A stretch of 64,000 nt of DNA, taken from contig BPQB01000015.1 of the NCBI GenBank assembly GCA_019973155.2, positions 186,001 to 250,000 of the forward strand, given 5' to 3'. This document shows positions 32,666 through 44,398 of the stretch, in pieces. Position numbers and translations under genes: made by a program. The notes beneath the pieces were generated by a model. That model saw nothing but the letters and a program-made list of their open reading frames with translations, made no database searches and had not been told where the DNA came from. Position 1 is the stretch's first letter; every line of letters begins with the position of its first letter. Source of the DNA: Phanerochaete sordida. Taxonomy: Eukaryota > Basidiomycota > Agaricomycetes > Polyporales > Phanerochaetaceae.

Positions 32666-35114
32666 TCAAATGGCCATACCGAACTTCGGGACCTCGAACG
32701 ACCCGCGGAGCTCCCGCCACGCCTCCACGATCTTGCGGTCCTCGCCCTGCAGCGCCTCCACACTCTGCGCCTCGCTGTAGCTCGGGAAGATGGTGCTTTC
32801 GACGCCACAAACCGTGCCGTTCTTCGGCAGCTTGCCCTCCCTGAAGTACTCGCGGATGGCCTTCGCGGTGCAAATGGACGTCGCCGCCAACGAGCAATGC
32901 TGCATATGGACCGCAATCAGCGACACTCCCGAAGGCTGGCTTGTATCACGTACCCCGGCAGAGTCCTGATGCAGCACGACCGAATTGTTGAATCCTTGGG
33001 ACATCTTACGCGCACTGAAAAGCGTCAGTGAAAGGTTGAGGAAGATGGGAGAGCGTCGCGTACTGGGTTAGGGGTGTGACAGGGTCGGCAGTGTTACCAA
33101 TAATAAGCATCGGGAACGACGTGTTGGCGACGAACGGGCCTTCAAAGCGTTCGACAGACTTGACCTTCCATCCGCTACGAAAATCCAGCCCGTCAGGTCG
33201 CGCTGCTCGCATGAAAGGATCTGCGACTCACGAACAGCTCACGCGGAACGGCCACTGGTCCGCAAACTCCGAGTCGGCGCGCATCTTCACGAAGTGCGCT
33301 TCAAGGTCCTCAATCGTGTCGCCAGCACGCGCGAAGCCAGCATCCGAGCAGCTGATCGCGGTGATGGTGTCCGGCGTGGCCACGAGGGGCGGGCGCGGCT
33401 CGCTGGGGCAGCTGCAGCTGAAGCGCGTCTGCGCAGGCACGGTGCCCATGCGGCGCCCGAGCGCGAGACCATCGCCCTTCTCGGCCTGAGCCAGGGCTTC
33501 CAAGAGCTCCATGGCCGGGTATGTAGGGTCCTCCAATGTACTGCCGTACGGCGAGTACAGCCGAGCGAACAGGGCGCGCCGCGCGATCTTGTAGTCGATG
33601 AGGCCGTACTCCTTGCCAGTGATGTTGTTGTAAACAGGCAGAGGCCGCTTCTTGAGGGCGTCAAAGATCGCGGTGAGCCTGGCGTGTACCTTCTTCGTCG
33701 AGGGCTCGTAAAGAGCGCACAAGGACGGGCCCGCAGCAACACAGGCGTCGAGTACGGTCTTCAGAGCCTCGTCCGTATCGAGCAGGTTGTTCGACCAAAG
33801 TCCCGCGTAGTAATTCTCCGCATCGGCAACACCTATGAAGACATTTAGGATGAATACTGGCAGAAAGGAAGGCGCGTACGAACCATCGATGATGAGACGG
33901 CCGACATTATCCTAAACGCGTGTTAGCAAGGGGAAAGATTGGCTCACTTTTCCGACCGAAAGCTCACCGGAAACATGGCCGCGAATCTGCATATAACGAG
34001 ATGAGCTTTTCAGAGCAAGACTTGAATCAAGGGAGACATACGTTGAACCAAGAATAGTCCCATATCTGCATGAGCAGCTTCATGAGCAGCGCAAGCGGCA
34101 TAGGATCGCGTGTTACTCACGAGAAACCCCAGTACTGGATTTTGTCATACCCATGCGCTTGCATGATATTCAGCATATCCCTCGCAACTAACGCGGTGCT
34201 GACGTATGGCGATGCGCGAGCCGTGGTCTGATTCGCGATGGACCCAAGAACCTGCGCCTTAGCCCACAGCCGCGACACTGCATCAGCCGTCGTATTTGGC
34301 GAAGGGTCATCTTGCACGCGAAGACGCCAAGCAGCTTCTTCCGCGTTGTTCTTGAAGACGACGACGGGCGGGGTTGTACGTGCGACACCTCTACAGAGCG
34401 TCAGATGGTACAGGAGCCTGAACCGCGGGAGACGCGTACCGTGGGTCGAAACCGACGATATCGAAGTCGTCTCCGATGAGCCGCTGCAGCTTGTCTCCGC
34501 TATTTGCGACCATTGCAACTCCGGAGCCTCCGGGACCACCTGTAATATAATGAGCATTTCTCGAAGTATCGAGTGCGGACCATGGTGCAAGGAGGCGCAC
34601 CGGGGTTGAAGAGAATCGGTCCTCTATACCCTGTATCCCTCGCAGAAAGCTTAGATGGAACCTTGATCAGCGCGACCCCGGCCTTGGGGCCGTCAGGAAC
34701 AGCGTAGTCGAGCGGCACCTACAGCAGAGCTCAGTGTAGACATGTAGTAGCTGTAACTAACGAACTGCTTACCATCAAGCGTGCGCATTGCTTCCCATCG
34801 TAGCACGACGTCCAGAATACCTTGTCCACGCTGCTGGGCGGGACCTGTCTATCGTTTCAGCGACGCGGAAGTGATAGAGCAGTCCTTCAACGCACCTTAT
34901 TCCAAATGAGCTCAGGGTCGTCCGACACGGAACGCGTCCCTTGCTTTGGCGACCTCAACGCGTCATACTTCCCCACCAGGGAACTGAGGACCACCTGTGC
35001 GAATGCTAACAGGCCGATAACCATAATAACGCGCCATGCAAAGGCTGTGTAAGATGTCCTCCTCTTCCTCTGCTCGAAGGGGCGGGCTGGCTGGGCGAAC
35101 TGTTTCCCGTCCAT
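32666..35114 (-). CDS. TAP-like alpha/beta-hydrolase 3
   Basis: Third paralogue, in the opposite orientation. The start at 35114 gives a 73-codon first exon (to 34896) with a basic stretch and a membrane anchor (VIMVIGLLAFAQVVL). Later exons follow the same cuts as the other two copies where checked, including the small exon that starts inside the nucleophile Ser codon (GFS|YGT). Motifs are GGPGGSGVAMV, DIVGFDPRG, SNNLLDTDEALKT, LIIGNTADPVTPL and LHQDSAGHC. The product should be about 618 residues with an intact Ser-Asp-His triad. No disruption was found. The FREGKLPKNGTVC stretch near the C terminus is shared with copy 2, which suggests these two are the closest pair. Confidence 0.86.
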
Positions 35115-35950
35115 AGCGTGGGCTTGGACGAACACTCGGATGCATATTGGGTCCCCCACGGATTATATACGGGGCCGTGAGACATGTCCGCAGTCTCGAG
35201 GGGTTCGGTGAGGTAAGGGTTCGCAGACAGGTACCATGTGAGTCGCAGGAGAGATAGGGTTGCGCAGACGTCACGCGAGCCACGACGTCGACAGCCGTGG
35301 GTGTGGATGGATTTTGACCTCGTCGCGTCGCAAGTGGCCACGCAAGCTCGCAGAAATACGTTGTGAATACATGACGATGCGCTCTGAGGCGTACGGGTGC
35401 AGTGTACAGGAGGGCGAGATGGTGGTCCGCGGCCAAGCCTCCAAGCCGGGGAGGCGCTTACTCCCCAAGCGGCTGCCCAAGGCTGCCCAAGCTGCGCGGA
35501 GCCCCCACGGCGCACGCCCCCCACCTACGATGCGACATGTACAGGCCCGGAAAGCTGGCTTGCTCTGGTCTCAACTGGGCGGATATATTTTAGGGAATCC
35601 AGTAATCCTGCAACGTTTCCTGTGAGCCATTTTCCTCTTCTTCGTCGGCGAATGCTGAGTGTCAGTGTAGTAGGCTGAAGAGGCGTAACTTGGCAGACTG
35701 ACTAGTGCATCATAGGTATCATTCAGACCGGCAGAGATAGTTTGCGGAGTTGCCACGGAGTTCACGAAGTCCCTCGTGGTCAGAGAGATCGCGAGCGCTA
35801 TCTCGTGAGCCCTGTTCACAGGCTTCGAGTCCCTGGCTGCTGCCTGCCACCACGGCCTTCGACCAACGTTACATCTCATGTCAGTTTGCCTCATTTTCCT
35901 GGACTCTCAATGCTGAATCTGTGAATAGACGTCATCCATCGCTAGTGAAC
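35115..35950. other. Divergent promoter region
   Basis: Lies between the starts of TAP-like hydrolase 3 (-) and F-box 6 (+). A minus-strand TATA-like TATATAA sits at about 35163-35169, roughly 50 bp before the hydrolase ATG, matching the spacing in its paralogues. Open frames at 35260-35680 lack motifs. Confidence 0.45.
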
Positions 35951-37564
35951 ATGGTGTTCAATATCGATATCGACGCCGATTTCGCGACAACGACGTGCGA
36001 CCTGCGTCAGGCAGACGAGCTGATGCGCAAGCTTCACGCCTGCATGCTGCGGCTCAAGCGCCACATGAATACCCTCATACCTATCGGGCGACTTCCTGGA
36101 GACGTTTTGACGGAGATCTTCCTTCGGCTCGTTGAGACACACGACCTGCGCGATGCAGGAAGCCTCGCATCCCCAGACGGCTATTATCCCCATCAGTGGA
36201 TCTATGTCACTCACGTCTGCCATTCATGGCGTACCCTCGCTTTGACGTGCGGAACTCTTTGGACCAGGATTATTTTCTCCCATTCGGACCGAGTCGGAGC
36301 GTTTCTTTCTCGCTCCCAAGGCTGCCAGGTCTCCCTCGAGCCGGCGTCCAGAGAGCCATGGTTTACCCCCGAGCCTCGCCATTTCGTTGAGATGAGCGAG
36401 AGACTGCGTTCAGTCGAAAAACTCCAGGTCCACCTGTACTTTCTCAGGACTCTGGCCTTCACCTGTCCCAACGGGCTCCACTTCCCTTGTCTAACGTACC
36501 TCCATTTTGCCGGCGGTGGCGGAGATGCCTACGCCACTAACCCACTCTACCAGTCCTCCATGCCTCGGCTTCAAGTCCTCCATTGCACGGACACGGTTTT
36601 TCGAATCGTGCGCAGCTCTATACGCTCGACGGTCACCACTCTCTGCGTGACGAGAGGGGAGTGCGTATCATTGGCCGAATGGCTCGATTTTCTGTCGGAA
36701 ACGCCTCAGCTACGGAAGCTGTGCATCGAAGACGCAATCGCAGACGCGGAACCACCAAACAAACTGTATCCCTCGCATCGCCGTATCAAGCTATCAAACC
36801 TCCGTTATCTCAAGTTAAGCGAATCCGGATGGGCACACTCTATACCACACGCATTTCTGCTTTCTCGCCTCGATCTCCCCGAAGAGACTCGCATTCTGTG
36901 GTCATCGACAAATCATCAGCAATTCTGGCTTACAGAATGTACGCGTCTGATTTCCACTATCGATTCAGCATATCCTACCGCGGCGCGGACCAGGTTCTGC
37001 CATACCCAGCTGACCGTAGACTGGGCCTACGGTGACCGATTCGCTGGCCTCCTCTTCACCGCAGAGCGTCTGTCGTCCTCTGGTCAGAAAGAGACGGCAC
37101 TCTCCATCCTTTTGGATATCCCTGCCGGGGCCATCGAGGACGCTACTACGGAACTCTTCGCTCGTCTTCACGCCCTTTCCTTACCCATGGGTATCCGCGA
37201 GCTAACCACGTGTTCTCTGAGTGACGGCTCACGGACATGGCTCCCTACAATGCGCGAGTCCAAAGTACACGAGAAGGTGGCCATCCTCCACGTCGGCAAG
37301 GACGAGCTCGTACACCTGATACCGGCCCTGGAAGAGTCATCGCACGACGGGACGACAGGCGTCTTGTTCCCAGAGCTGCAAGACATTCGGCTTGTGCGTC
37401 GACATGGAGTGGAGTTTGGGACCTTGCAAGGGGAAGAGTCGGTGAAGGAGCGCCTGATGAACGTGCTGGCCAAGAGACGGGCTCGAGGCTTGGGTCCGTT
37501 CTCGATCTTCCTTGGACTCAAAGAGGAGCAGACAGAGGAGATTCTAACAAGTGCAGGCCAATAA
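35951..37564 (+). CDS. F-box protein 6
   Basis: Single exon, 537 residues from the ATG at 35951 (MVFNIDIDADFATTTCDLRQ). Earlier in-frame codons add a stretch unlike the family. The N-terminal helix is followed by an F-box, IGRLPGDVLTEIFLRLVET with WIYVTHVCHSWRTLALTCGTLW, where Gly-Asp replaces the usual Asp-Glu. Leucine-rich segments such as LPEETRIL and LRKLCIEDAIAD-type repeats follow. The end reads RRARGLGPFSIFLG, as in F-box 5. Substrate unknown. Confidence 0.78.
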   Translation: MVFNIDIDADFATTTCDLRQADELMRKLHACMLRLKRHMNTLIPIGRLPGDVLTEIFLRLVETHDLRDAGSLASPDGYYPHQWIYVTHVCHSWRTLALTCGTLWTRIIFSHSDRVGAFLSRSQGCQVSLEPASREPWFTPEPRHFVEMSERLRSVEKLQVHLYFLRTLAFTCPNGLHFPCLTYLHFAGGGGDAYATNPLYQSSMPRLQVLHCTDTVFRIVRSSIRSTVTTLCVTRGECVSLAEWLDFLSETPQLRKLCIEDAIADAEPPNKLYPSHRRIKLSNLRYLKLSESGWAHSIPHAFLLSRLDLPEETRILWSSTNHQQFWLTECTRLISTIDSAYPTAARTRFCHTQLTVDWAYGDRFAGLLFTAERLSSSGQKETALSILLDIPAGAIEDATTELFARLHALSLPMGIRELTTCSLSDGSRTWLPTMRESKVHEKVAILHVGKDELVHLIPALEESSHDGTTGVLFPELQDIRLVRRHGVEFGTLQGEESVKERLMNVLAKRRARGLGPFSIFLGLKEEQTEEILTSAGQ

Positions 37565-38058
37565 TGCGGGACGATAATGCGTATAATAGCAACATGAGTA
37601 GATGTGCGCGATATTTTCGTATTCAAAGAACGTTCCTTGAGTTGTTCTGCAATACTGTGCGAGGGTCTTCCTTGGGAGGACCCCGTGCACCCACGACCGT
37701 TGGGATTCTCCACGAATATAATTTAGTATTCGATAGCTCACTAGCTAATGCTTGTCTCATGGGACTTCAAGTCTCTGTATACCTCTTCAGAAATAATAAA
37801 GCATGGTTCAATCAAGTTTCTAGATTAGACTCCCTCCTTCAGCTGCAGCAGCGGTGTGCGGAGTCCTACTGAATATAAGCGCCAGCATGACCAACGCTTA
37901 TCCTGACGGTTGCTGGTCGACCTCCTTCACTCAGGTCTTCGAAGGAAGAACACGGCTGTACCAACACAAACGATATACCAATTGGTACCTCAAATCTATA
38001 GACGCTTCTCTGTCAGCTCTGACGCGTACAAACTCTCCAGATACGTCCCCACACCGAC
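37565..38058. other. Spacer between F-box 6 and F-box 7
   Basis: AT-richer intergenic DNA holding the 3' flank of one gene and the promoter of the next. Nothing else is seen. Confidence 0.4.
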
Positions 38059-39729
38059 ATGGTAGAGTGGGATGGGCCCCCGGCCACATGTTCCAGCCAG
38101 CAGGAGATCCTCGATGCCTATCGTAGGTATTCGGGTCGAGACGACGTCCAAGCGGAGTTTCTCCGCGCGCTCAAGACCCGCTGGAACACCACGCTGCCAG
38201 TCGCTCGGTTGCCGCCAGAGCTAATGCTACTCGTCTTCGACGATTGGGCCGCGGAATGTTACGTCGAGATACAGAAGACGCAGCCACCATACCGTCCCTA
38301 CTCCTGGATATCATGTACACACGTCTGCCGGCGTTGGCGCGAGCTAGCGCTCTCTTCGCCCTGTCTGTGGCGTCGCATCGTGCCCGCGAGTCCAGAGTGG
38401 ACTGAGGAACTGCTCTCGCGCTCCCGACAAACCTCTCTTTGCGTCAATTTTAACAGCTGCGACGCAAAGTCTGACTGGGATATCAGTCGTGTCAGGGCAG
38501 AAGGAACTCACGACCTTCTCCGCCATCAGTTTCACCGCATCCGCGAGGCACACATGGACGCATTCGACTTCGATAACCCCTCCCAAATCTCGGCACCTCT
38601 CCTCACTTCTCTCCAAGTCACTGGCTTTTACGATAACGTCGTTGCCGCATTTCTTTTTCGCAACACCGTGGCCATCGCCGACTCCGATTCCGAAGATCCT
38701 TGGGTATTCGCGCGGGACGGCTTGCCTCGGCTCAAGACGCTGGACGTCTTCACCGTCACACAGTCCATCACTTGGTCCTGCCTCAGACCATCTCTAGAGT
38801 TCCTTCGTACACGATGTATACGCCCACGTCCATCTCCCGCCGCGTGGCTCGCAGCTCTCAGCGAGTTACCCAGCCTCCGCCGCCTAGAACTCGACCTCGG
38901 CAGCCTGCTGTCGACGCACAACATTCCCGAGTGGAGCCCACCAAACCCTGTTGCCGGGCTTGTCACGCTCCGTGCGCTCAAGACGCTGTCCGTCACGGAC
39001 GAATGCGACGGCCGCTCCTCTGCCGCGCTACTCAGTGGCCTGGTGCTGCCCGCGGTCGAGACCATCGACGTCGACCTGCAGAGCGCGCGCGACGAAACCG
39101 CGTCGCGGGAGCATCTCGTCGCCGTTCTCGATGCGCTCCGTCCGCTTGCGCGCGGCTGCGCGCTCGACAGCCTGCAGCTCGACGTGCACGAGGAGGTCGA
39201 GAGCGTCGAGATCAAGCTCGAGCCGCTCGTCATCACGCCCGAGCACGCGTTCCCGCCATCGCTAGCGTCGACGTGGGCGCCGGGCCTCCCGTACGTTCGC
39301 CTCTCGGTCCGCGCGGACCTCACGCGAGGCTCGTTGCGCGAGTACCTCCGCGCGATGGCGGACGTGCGCGTCCTGCGCGTCGGCGGCGACATGCACAGCC
39401 TCACGCCGTTCCTCACGATCCTGCAGCCCGCGTCCCGCCGCACCGCGCCTGACCCAGCGAAGAGGGCGCCCATCTTCCCGCGCCTCAACACGCTCCGGCT
39501 CTTGCAGATGTACTGGAAGGCGAAGGACGGCGAGGACGGTGCAGAGGAGAGCGACGGCGAGAACGACGATGACGATGCTCTATTCGAGAAGGACGCGTTT
39601 GCCTTGGTGAAGCAAGCATCGAAAGTGATGCAGAGCCGGAAGAAGACAGGACACCCGATACCATACATTGTGCTGGCGGAATCGCTGAGCGATATCTTGA
39701 CCAAGAGGCACCAGGGGAGCGGAGATTGA
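38059..39729 (+). CDS. F-box protein 7 (intact left end of the tandem array)
   Basis: Single exon, 556 residues. The F-box starts about residue 50 with VARLPPELMLLVFDDWA and continues to WISCTHVCRRWRELALSSPCLW. A leucine-rich middle and a very acidic stretch (EDGAEESDGENDDDDALF) precede a C terminus SKVMQSRKKTGHPIPYIV. Relics of the 3' half of this gene, including the acidic region and the RKKTGHPIPY segment, occur at about 51320-51440 and 56535-56860, next to tyrosinases 3 and 4. This makes it the intact parent of those relics. The coding strand is GC-rich from codon 300 on. Confidence 0.82.
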   Translation: MVEWDGPPATCSSQQEILDAYRRYSGRDDVQAEFLRALKTRWNTTLPVARLPPELMLLVFDDWAAECYVEIQKTQPPYRPYSWISCTHVCRRWRELALSSPCLWRRIVPASPEWTEELLSRSRQTSLCVNFNSCDAKSDWDISRVRAEGTHDLLRHQFHRIREAHMDAFDFDNPSQISAPLLTSLQVTGFYDNVVAAFLFRNTVAIADSDSEDPWVFARDGLPRLKTLDVFTVTQSITWSCLRPSLEFLRTRCIRPRPSPAAWLAALSELPSLRRLELDLGSLLSTHNIPEWSPPNPVAGLVTLRALKTLSVTDECDGRSSAALLSGLVLPAVETIDVDLQSARDETASREHLVAVLDALRPLARGCALDSLQLDVHEEVESVEIKLEPLVITPEHAFPPSLASTWAPGLPYVRLSVRADLTRGSLREYLRAMADVRVLRVGGDMHSLTPFLTILQPASRRTAPDPAKRAPIFPRLNTLRLLQMYWKAKDGEDGAEESDGENDDDDALFEKDAFALVKQASKVMQSRKKTGHPIPYIVLAESLSDILTKRHQGSGD

Positions 39730-39930
39730 CGAATGGACTCTTCCACGAAGCTCGTATGTACACCCGGTTTATTCACTAGCATGCACTCATCAACGCTCGG
39801 TCAGGTTGCGGAGATATGACTACATATTGTACATTGGAATATGTCTTGAGACGTGTATGAATTTCTGCAGAGACCTTTGCCCACTTTGCTGTCGTCACAG
39901 GAGCATCGTAATTTCGAGCGTTCCAGTGCT

Positions 39931-42900
39931 CTAGAGGGCCTTCCAGGCACGGTGTCCACCGTCGAAGACGCGCCCATGGTTCTTCCAGTCGAACCACTTC
40001 AGCGTGCCGGCACCCTGTTCGCCGTCCGAGAACGCCGCTGCGGACGACACGAGCGTGAGGTCGGGAGCGGTCGCCTTCTTGAGGGCGTCGTCTTCCTCGG
40101 TCGGATTGCCGACGGCGCCCCCGACCTTCTGCCCGAAGCGGTCGACGATGATACCGTGCAGATGGCTCTTGAGCGCCGCGGCGACGACGTCCTCGCTCGC
40201 GCCTTCACGGTCGATATTGTCGGTCTCAATGACCTTGTTCACGATCTCGAGTGGGCTACAGATGGCAGGTTTAGCATGGAAACCTCAACCCGAGAGACTG
40301 GAGATCCTCACATGGGAACTACACCGCGGACGATGGAGCCTGCGTCGCGCCGCGTGCTGCATCCCTTGCAATCCGCTATACATCAAATAAGCCTACAATG
40401 AGATTACTAAGTGGAGCCACACTCACAGTGATCCGGGCGCGCGAAGACAGCGACGGTTCCGATGAAGATGTGGTCCTTGGCTTGCGACTTTCCGTGCGAG
40501 TTGGCCACGGCGTCGAAATATACGTCGATCGAATACGGGCCGTTGAAGGCAAACTCGTTCGCCTGGGAGGACATGGTCAGGATCCAGCAATTCATACGGA
40601 CGTGTCGGGAGGCTCTGACCTGCACAATGACTACGAAGTTGCGGTAGTCCGGAACTGCGGTGTGGTTCTTCGGGACCGACTCGGCGGAAGGGGTGAAGAG
40701 GGGAAGTTTGATCCCGTGCACTCCAGATTTCGGCGACGCAAGCGTCGGCATAGCCTCGACTACGGAACAATGGCATATCAGCTGAACTCGACGCCCAAAA
40801 TATGAGTGGGCGATACTCACGGACGCCGTAGAACTTCTGAAGGCTCTTGCGCGCTTGGATACGCTGCTGGTCGTTGATCTCGCGCCCGACCTTGACACCG
40901 GCGACCTCGGGGTACGAGTAGTCTGTGAGGGACGAGCGCATAGTCAGCATACTGCACGGTACTGGGATGTGGAAGGCTGGCTCCTCACATTTATCAGCGA
41001 GGAAACGCGTCTTGTCGGAGGTCCAATACTGCGAGTTTTCCATGCGGAACGGGGCGAGACCGGTGCTGCCAATGAGCTTCGCGTTCTGTTTGTTGACATT
41101 GAGTCGCTGCCCATCATGGGTGACGAGGTGATTAAGACGTACGTAGACTAGATCGTATGTGCCGCGAGACTGCGTGAAGGGAGCGATTCCTCCCTGATCA
41201 GGGTATCCGTCGCCCATCTGCAGTGACCGTGGTTAGAGCAGTGAACCTCACAGAGAGACCGTATGTCATACGTAGTACTGAGGGTAAACATATTCCCACA
41301 GAGCGAGTAGTCGGTCCACATTGCAGTGGTGAAGGTAGAAGCTGGGCGTGATGAAGTCAGCGAAACAATACAGCAGGGTACGAGGGGTCCTCACATGGGA
41401 TCAAACCCGGCCTAGCGCAAAGTACGGTCATTGACAGATTACGAGCATCGACTGTGTACTTACATAGTCAGGGTCGGACATATGCCCGTTCCCACCGATG
41501 AGATTATGCATAGTGTCATGAATGCTCTCCAGCGACTCTGCAAAGCGCATGTGTGAGTAGCTGGCTTCACGATAGTAGAGATCCTTACTGATATTGTAGT
41601 ACTCCGTCGGACGAAGAGACTGCGTGGTATGATTGGAAAACTCGTCCCAGCTGTATGTTTACCAGTTAGGCCAAAGCGACGATACACGTTAACAGAAACA
41701 TACACTAGGGCAGGCACACCGTCGTCGTCGAATGTGAAGAGCCTGCCGACGTTCTGCCTGATAGCTTTCGCATCCTGCTTGATCGTCCTAGCGTTTTCTC
41801 AGCGACGAGCCAGACAACGGGCCTAAACGATCACCCACGCGTTCAGCTGCTTGTCTCCACTCTCGGTAGGAGTCGGAGTGCTTGCTGCGTATCGGAACGT
41901 GCGCTGCAAGAAAGTAAAGCTGTGAACAGGGTCACGGGTGGAACTGGAGAATGACCGGACCTGCCACTGTTGGAAATATGCTACGGTCTATGGAAGCGAA
42001 TGGCACTGTTAGATATTAGCTTGCATGCAAAGAGGCGTATAAGACTTTCCTGTGGCTGCAGAAGATTGTGAGCTCATCTGTACAAGCAGACCAGACGCAG
42101 CAACTCACCCCAGTCGATTCATCTTCGAAGCCAGCAGGTATTGTCTTGAATTTATAGTACGACAGCGGGTTGTCGACCGACTTCGTGGTCCCGCCTGGCA
42201 TGGTGATGTCCACCTTCACGTCGGTGAGCACGCGGGGCACACCGTTCGTGGCGACCTTCTCTGCAGCCCAGTCCCAGAAGCTGAGATCTTGGTGAGCAAT
42301 GTGAGACACATCCTCAAAGAGGAGAGGCGCACGGGAAGCGGAGGGCCTGGGCAGCGTCGTGCCATTGGGTGGCCTCGTTGGCATTGTTTGCCGAGATGCG
42401 CTTCGCCAGCTCGACGGCGATGTCGCCGATGGCCTGCTCGATGGCCATGACATACGGGCGATGCCTACAGCGACACATCAGCGAGGGCCCGGTGCCAGCC
42501 GCTGGATAAGTGACGTACCAGGTAGGGAAGACGACGCTTCCGTGGTTACAGTACTGCAGTAATGTTAGTGGAGGCACATAGAGGTGCTGTGATGAGCGCT
42601 CACTCCGCCAAAGCGCGAAGGGACCGGCTGGCTATCCTTAGGGTCCTCAGGATCGAAGTCGCTCTTCTTCTTGGCCGGGTCGCCGCTCCATTGCTGGGGA
42701 CACATGCATGAATACCAGGGGAAAATACATAGATACCAACACCTGAACTCACCGAGAAGGGAAGACCGTGAATACCTGCAATTTCGGGGAAGCGTGCGGC
42801 GGGAGGGATGTTTATCCCTTCGTACGCGTCGCCCCGACCTTGGAGGGCAAGAAACGCAAGGATGAAGAGCGTGAACTGCTGAGGCTGCTTCGACTGGAGG

Positions 42901-42971
42901 TCCTCGATCTCGAGGCGGTCGTGGACACCGGTGCCCTTCCGGCCAGTGATGAGGTAGTTCTGGGCAGACAT
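39931..42971 (-). CDS. Tyrosinase 2
   Basis: Intact multi-exon gene whose cuts follow those of tyrosinase 1 in every junction I checked. It starts MSAQNYLITGRKGTGVHDRL. Copper sites: IHGLPF, YCNHGSVVFPTWHRP (with the thioether Cys) for CuA; IHDTMHNLIGGNGHM and FYLHHCNVDRLLALW for CuB. The C-terminal domain has DCKGC (CxxC) in RRDAGSIVRGVV and ends KWFDWKNHGRVFDGGHRAWKAL. The exon corresponding to VKAYFSQWK is THVAYF-like (TVAYFQQWQ) and needs the upstream acceptor CATAG near 42002. No signal peptide. It is the first tyrosinase of the tandem array, convergent with F-box 7. Confidence 0.9.
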
Positions 42972-44384
42972 CGTTCTCAGGTTTGCGAGTGCGTGAACCG
43001 GAGATGGGGAAGAAAGTGTCTGTCCCTTGTGCTTAAGTAGGATGCGACGCAGCTGATGCGATTGGCTCTTACCTTCCGTGCTACGTCGAGGTACGGCGTA
43101 TCGAGTGGTGGTCATCGGACGCTGATAAAATGAAATATCTTGCGCGTGATAGTCTTCGAGACTTGGCAGTACGTATCAAGGGAGCGGGAGACAAGCTTAA
43201 TTCCCACCCTTCCCGATCGACCGTTCGAGAGAGTGCAGGGTTTGAGGCATTGAGAACATGTGTATCATATTTCATACTCCTGCTAATGTATCTGCGTCAT
43301 GTCAGCAACCTTCGAGGAACAATGGGGATGCTAGACAAGTTCTGTAGCGATAAATTATCAGCACAGTGGACAAAGGAATGCATGGAAGCCAAGCACCTCG
43401 AGGCCCAGACTCAGCTTGCTTGTCAGCGCGTAACGCCTGCATGGAGGAGAGATCACGGTCTACTTCGTCGTCCGGGTTGTGCTGGCGTCCTTGAATTGCT
43501 TGAGCTCCTCAGCTTTGCAAATGCGTTCCCTCGACGTGCCTGAGGAGCAGCAACCTCCGCGCTGAGTCGGGGCGCGCGGCGATGTTGCCTCCAGACCGAC
43601 ACCCTTCAGCGCGCAGGTAGAGAATCACTCGATGGCGAGCCAATAGATCGCAGCTAGAGGAGCCGGACATCAGAGGCTGCGGACCACGGGCGGGCCAAGA
43701 CTCGCCAGCGCGCGCACGAGCAGTCGCTTGGATCAGCTTCATGTCCACAGGACCTCATCGCACCGCCATTTACTGTCGTTCAGTTACGTATGAGCGGCTT
43801 TGTGGACGAAGCGGTGTCCAAGAAACTCTAGAAATGATGAGCAAACGCAACACGGGGCCGCCTGGAGCCTCATCCAAGATTGAGCGGTTCAAGCACCAAT
43901 GAGGCTAGGACAGCGGACCCTTACAGCGACCAGCCGCCTTGCACAATTCGAGCCCAACCACAAGCCCGAATCGCGGTCTAGCGTTCCATTGCCCGGCGAC
44001 GCAACCTCGGATTGCGAGCTATCTTACGGGTCCGAGAGCGTGGCGGCTGTCGTTTTGCTTTCTGGTCGCTGGCTAAAGGTCAAGAGTGCGTAAGCAGCTC
44101 GCAGGCCTATATCTCAAGAGATAGAACGCACCTTCACAGCTGTCTTGGAAGGGATCAGACCGAGAACCTACGAACGCGAGATGGACTGCTTGAGCTTGGT
44201 TTGAAGGTTCTTGGAGTGCAAGCGGATTTGAGCCTGTGTTGAGCTCAAAGCCAAATATCCAGGTCGAACGTGGAAGCTGCGAGCAATAAGCGATTCAAGA
44301 GAGTATGAATAGGCCTAGAAGAGCAGCAAGGAGAGGTGGGACATGGTCGTACGCACGGCGTTCTTGACCAACAGTTCTGCACGC
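42972..44384. other. Upstream region of tyrosinase 2
   Basis: Homologous in part to 54589-56060 and 60097-61310, for example the TGCGATTGGCTCTTACCTTCC segment near 43060 against the one near 54675. A CTACTTAAGC element at 43031-43040 (minus strand) may serve as the core promoter of tyrosinase 2. A plus-strand frame at 43130-43543 (137 codons) has no motif or partner. No gene is supported. Confidence 0.45.
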
Positions 44385-44398
44385 TATATGAGGCAGTC
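44385..44398. repeat. Target-site duplication, left copy
   Basis: TATATGAGGCAGTC, identical to 50849-50862 on the other side of the LINE. Confidence 0.85.

Noticed and set aside
38700..39452. 250-codon frame in the second half of F-box 7
   Set aside because: Overlaps the well-supported F-box 7 frame and is Arg-rich without motifs.
43130..43543. 137-codon plus-strand frame upstream of tyrosinase 2
   Set aside because: No homologous frame in the corresponding regions upstream of tyrosinases 3 and 4, and no motif.
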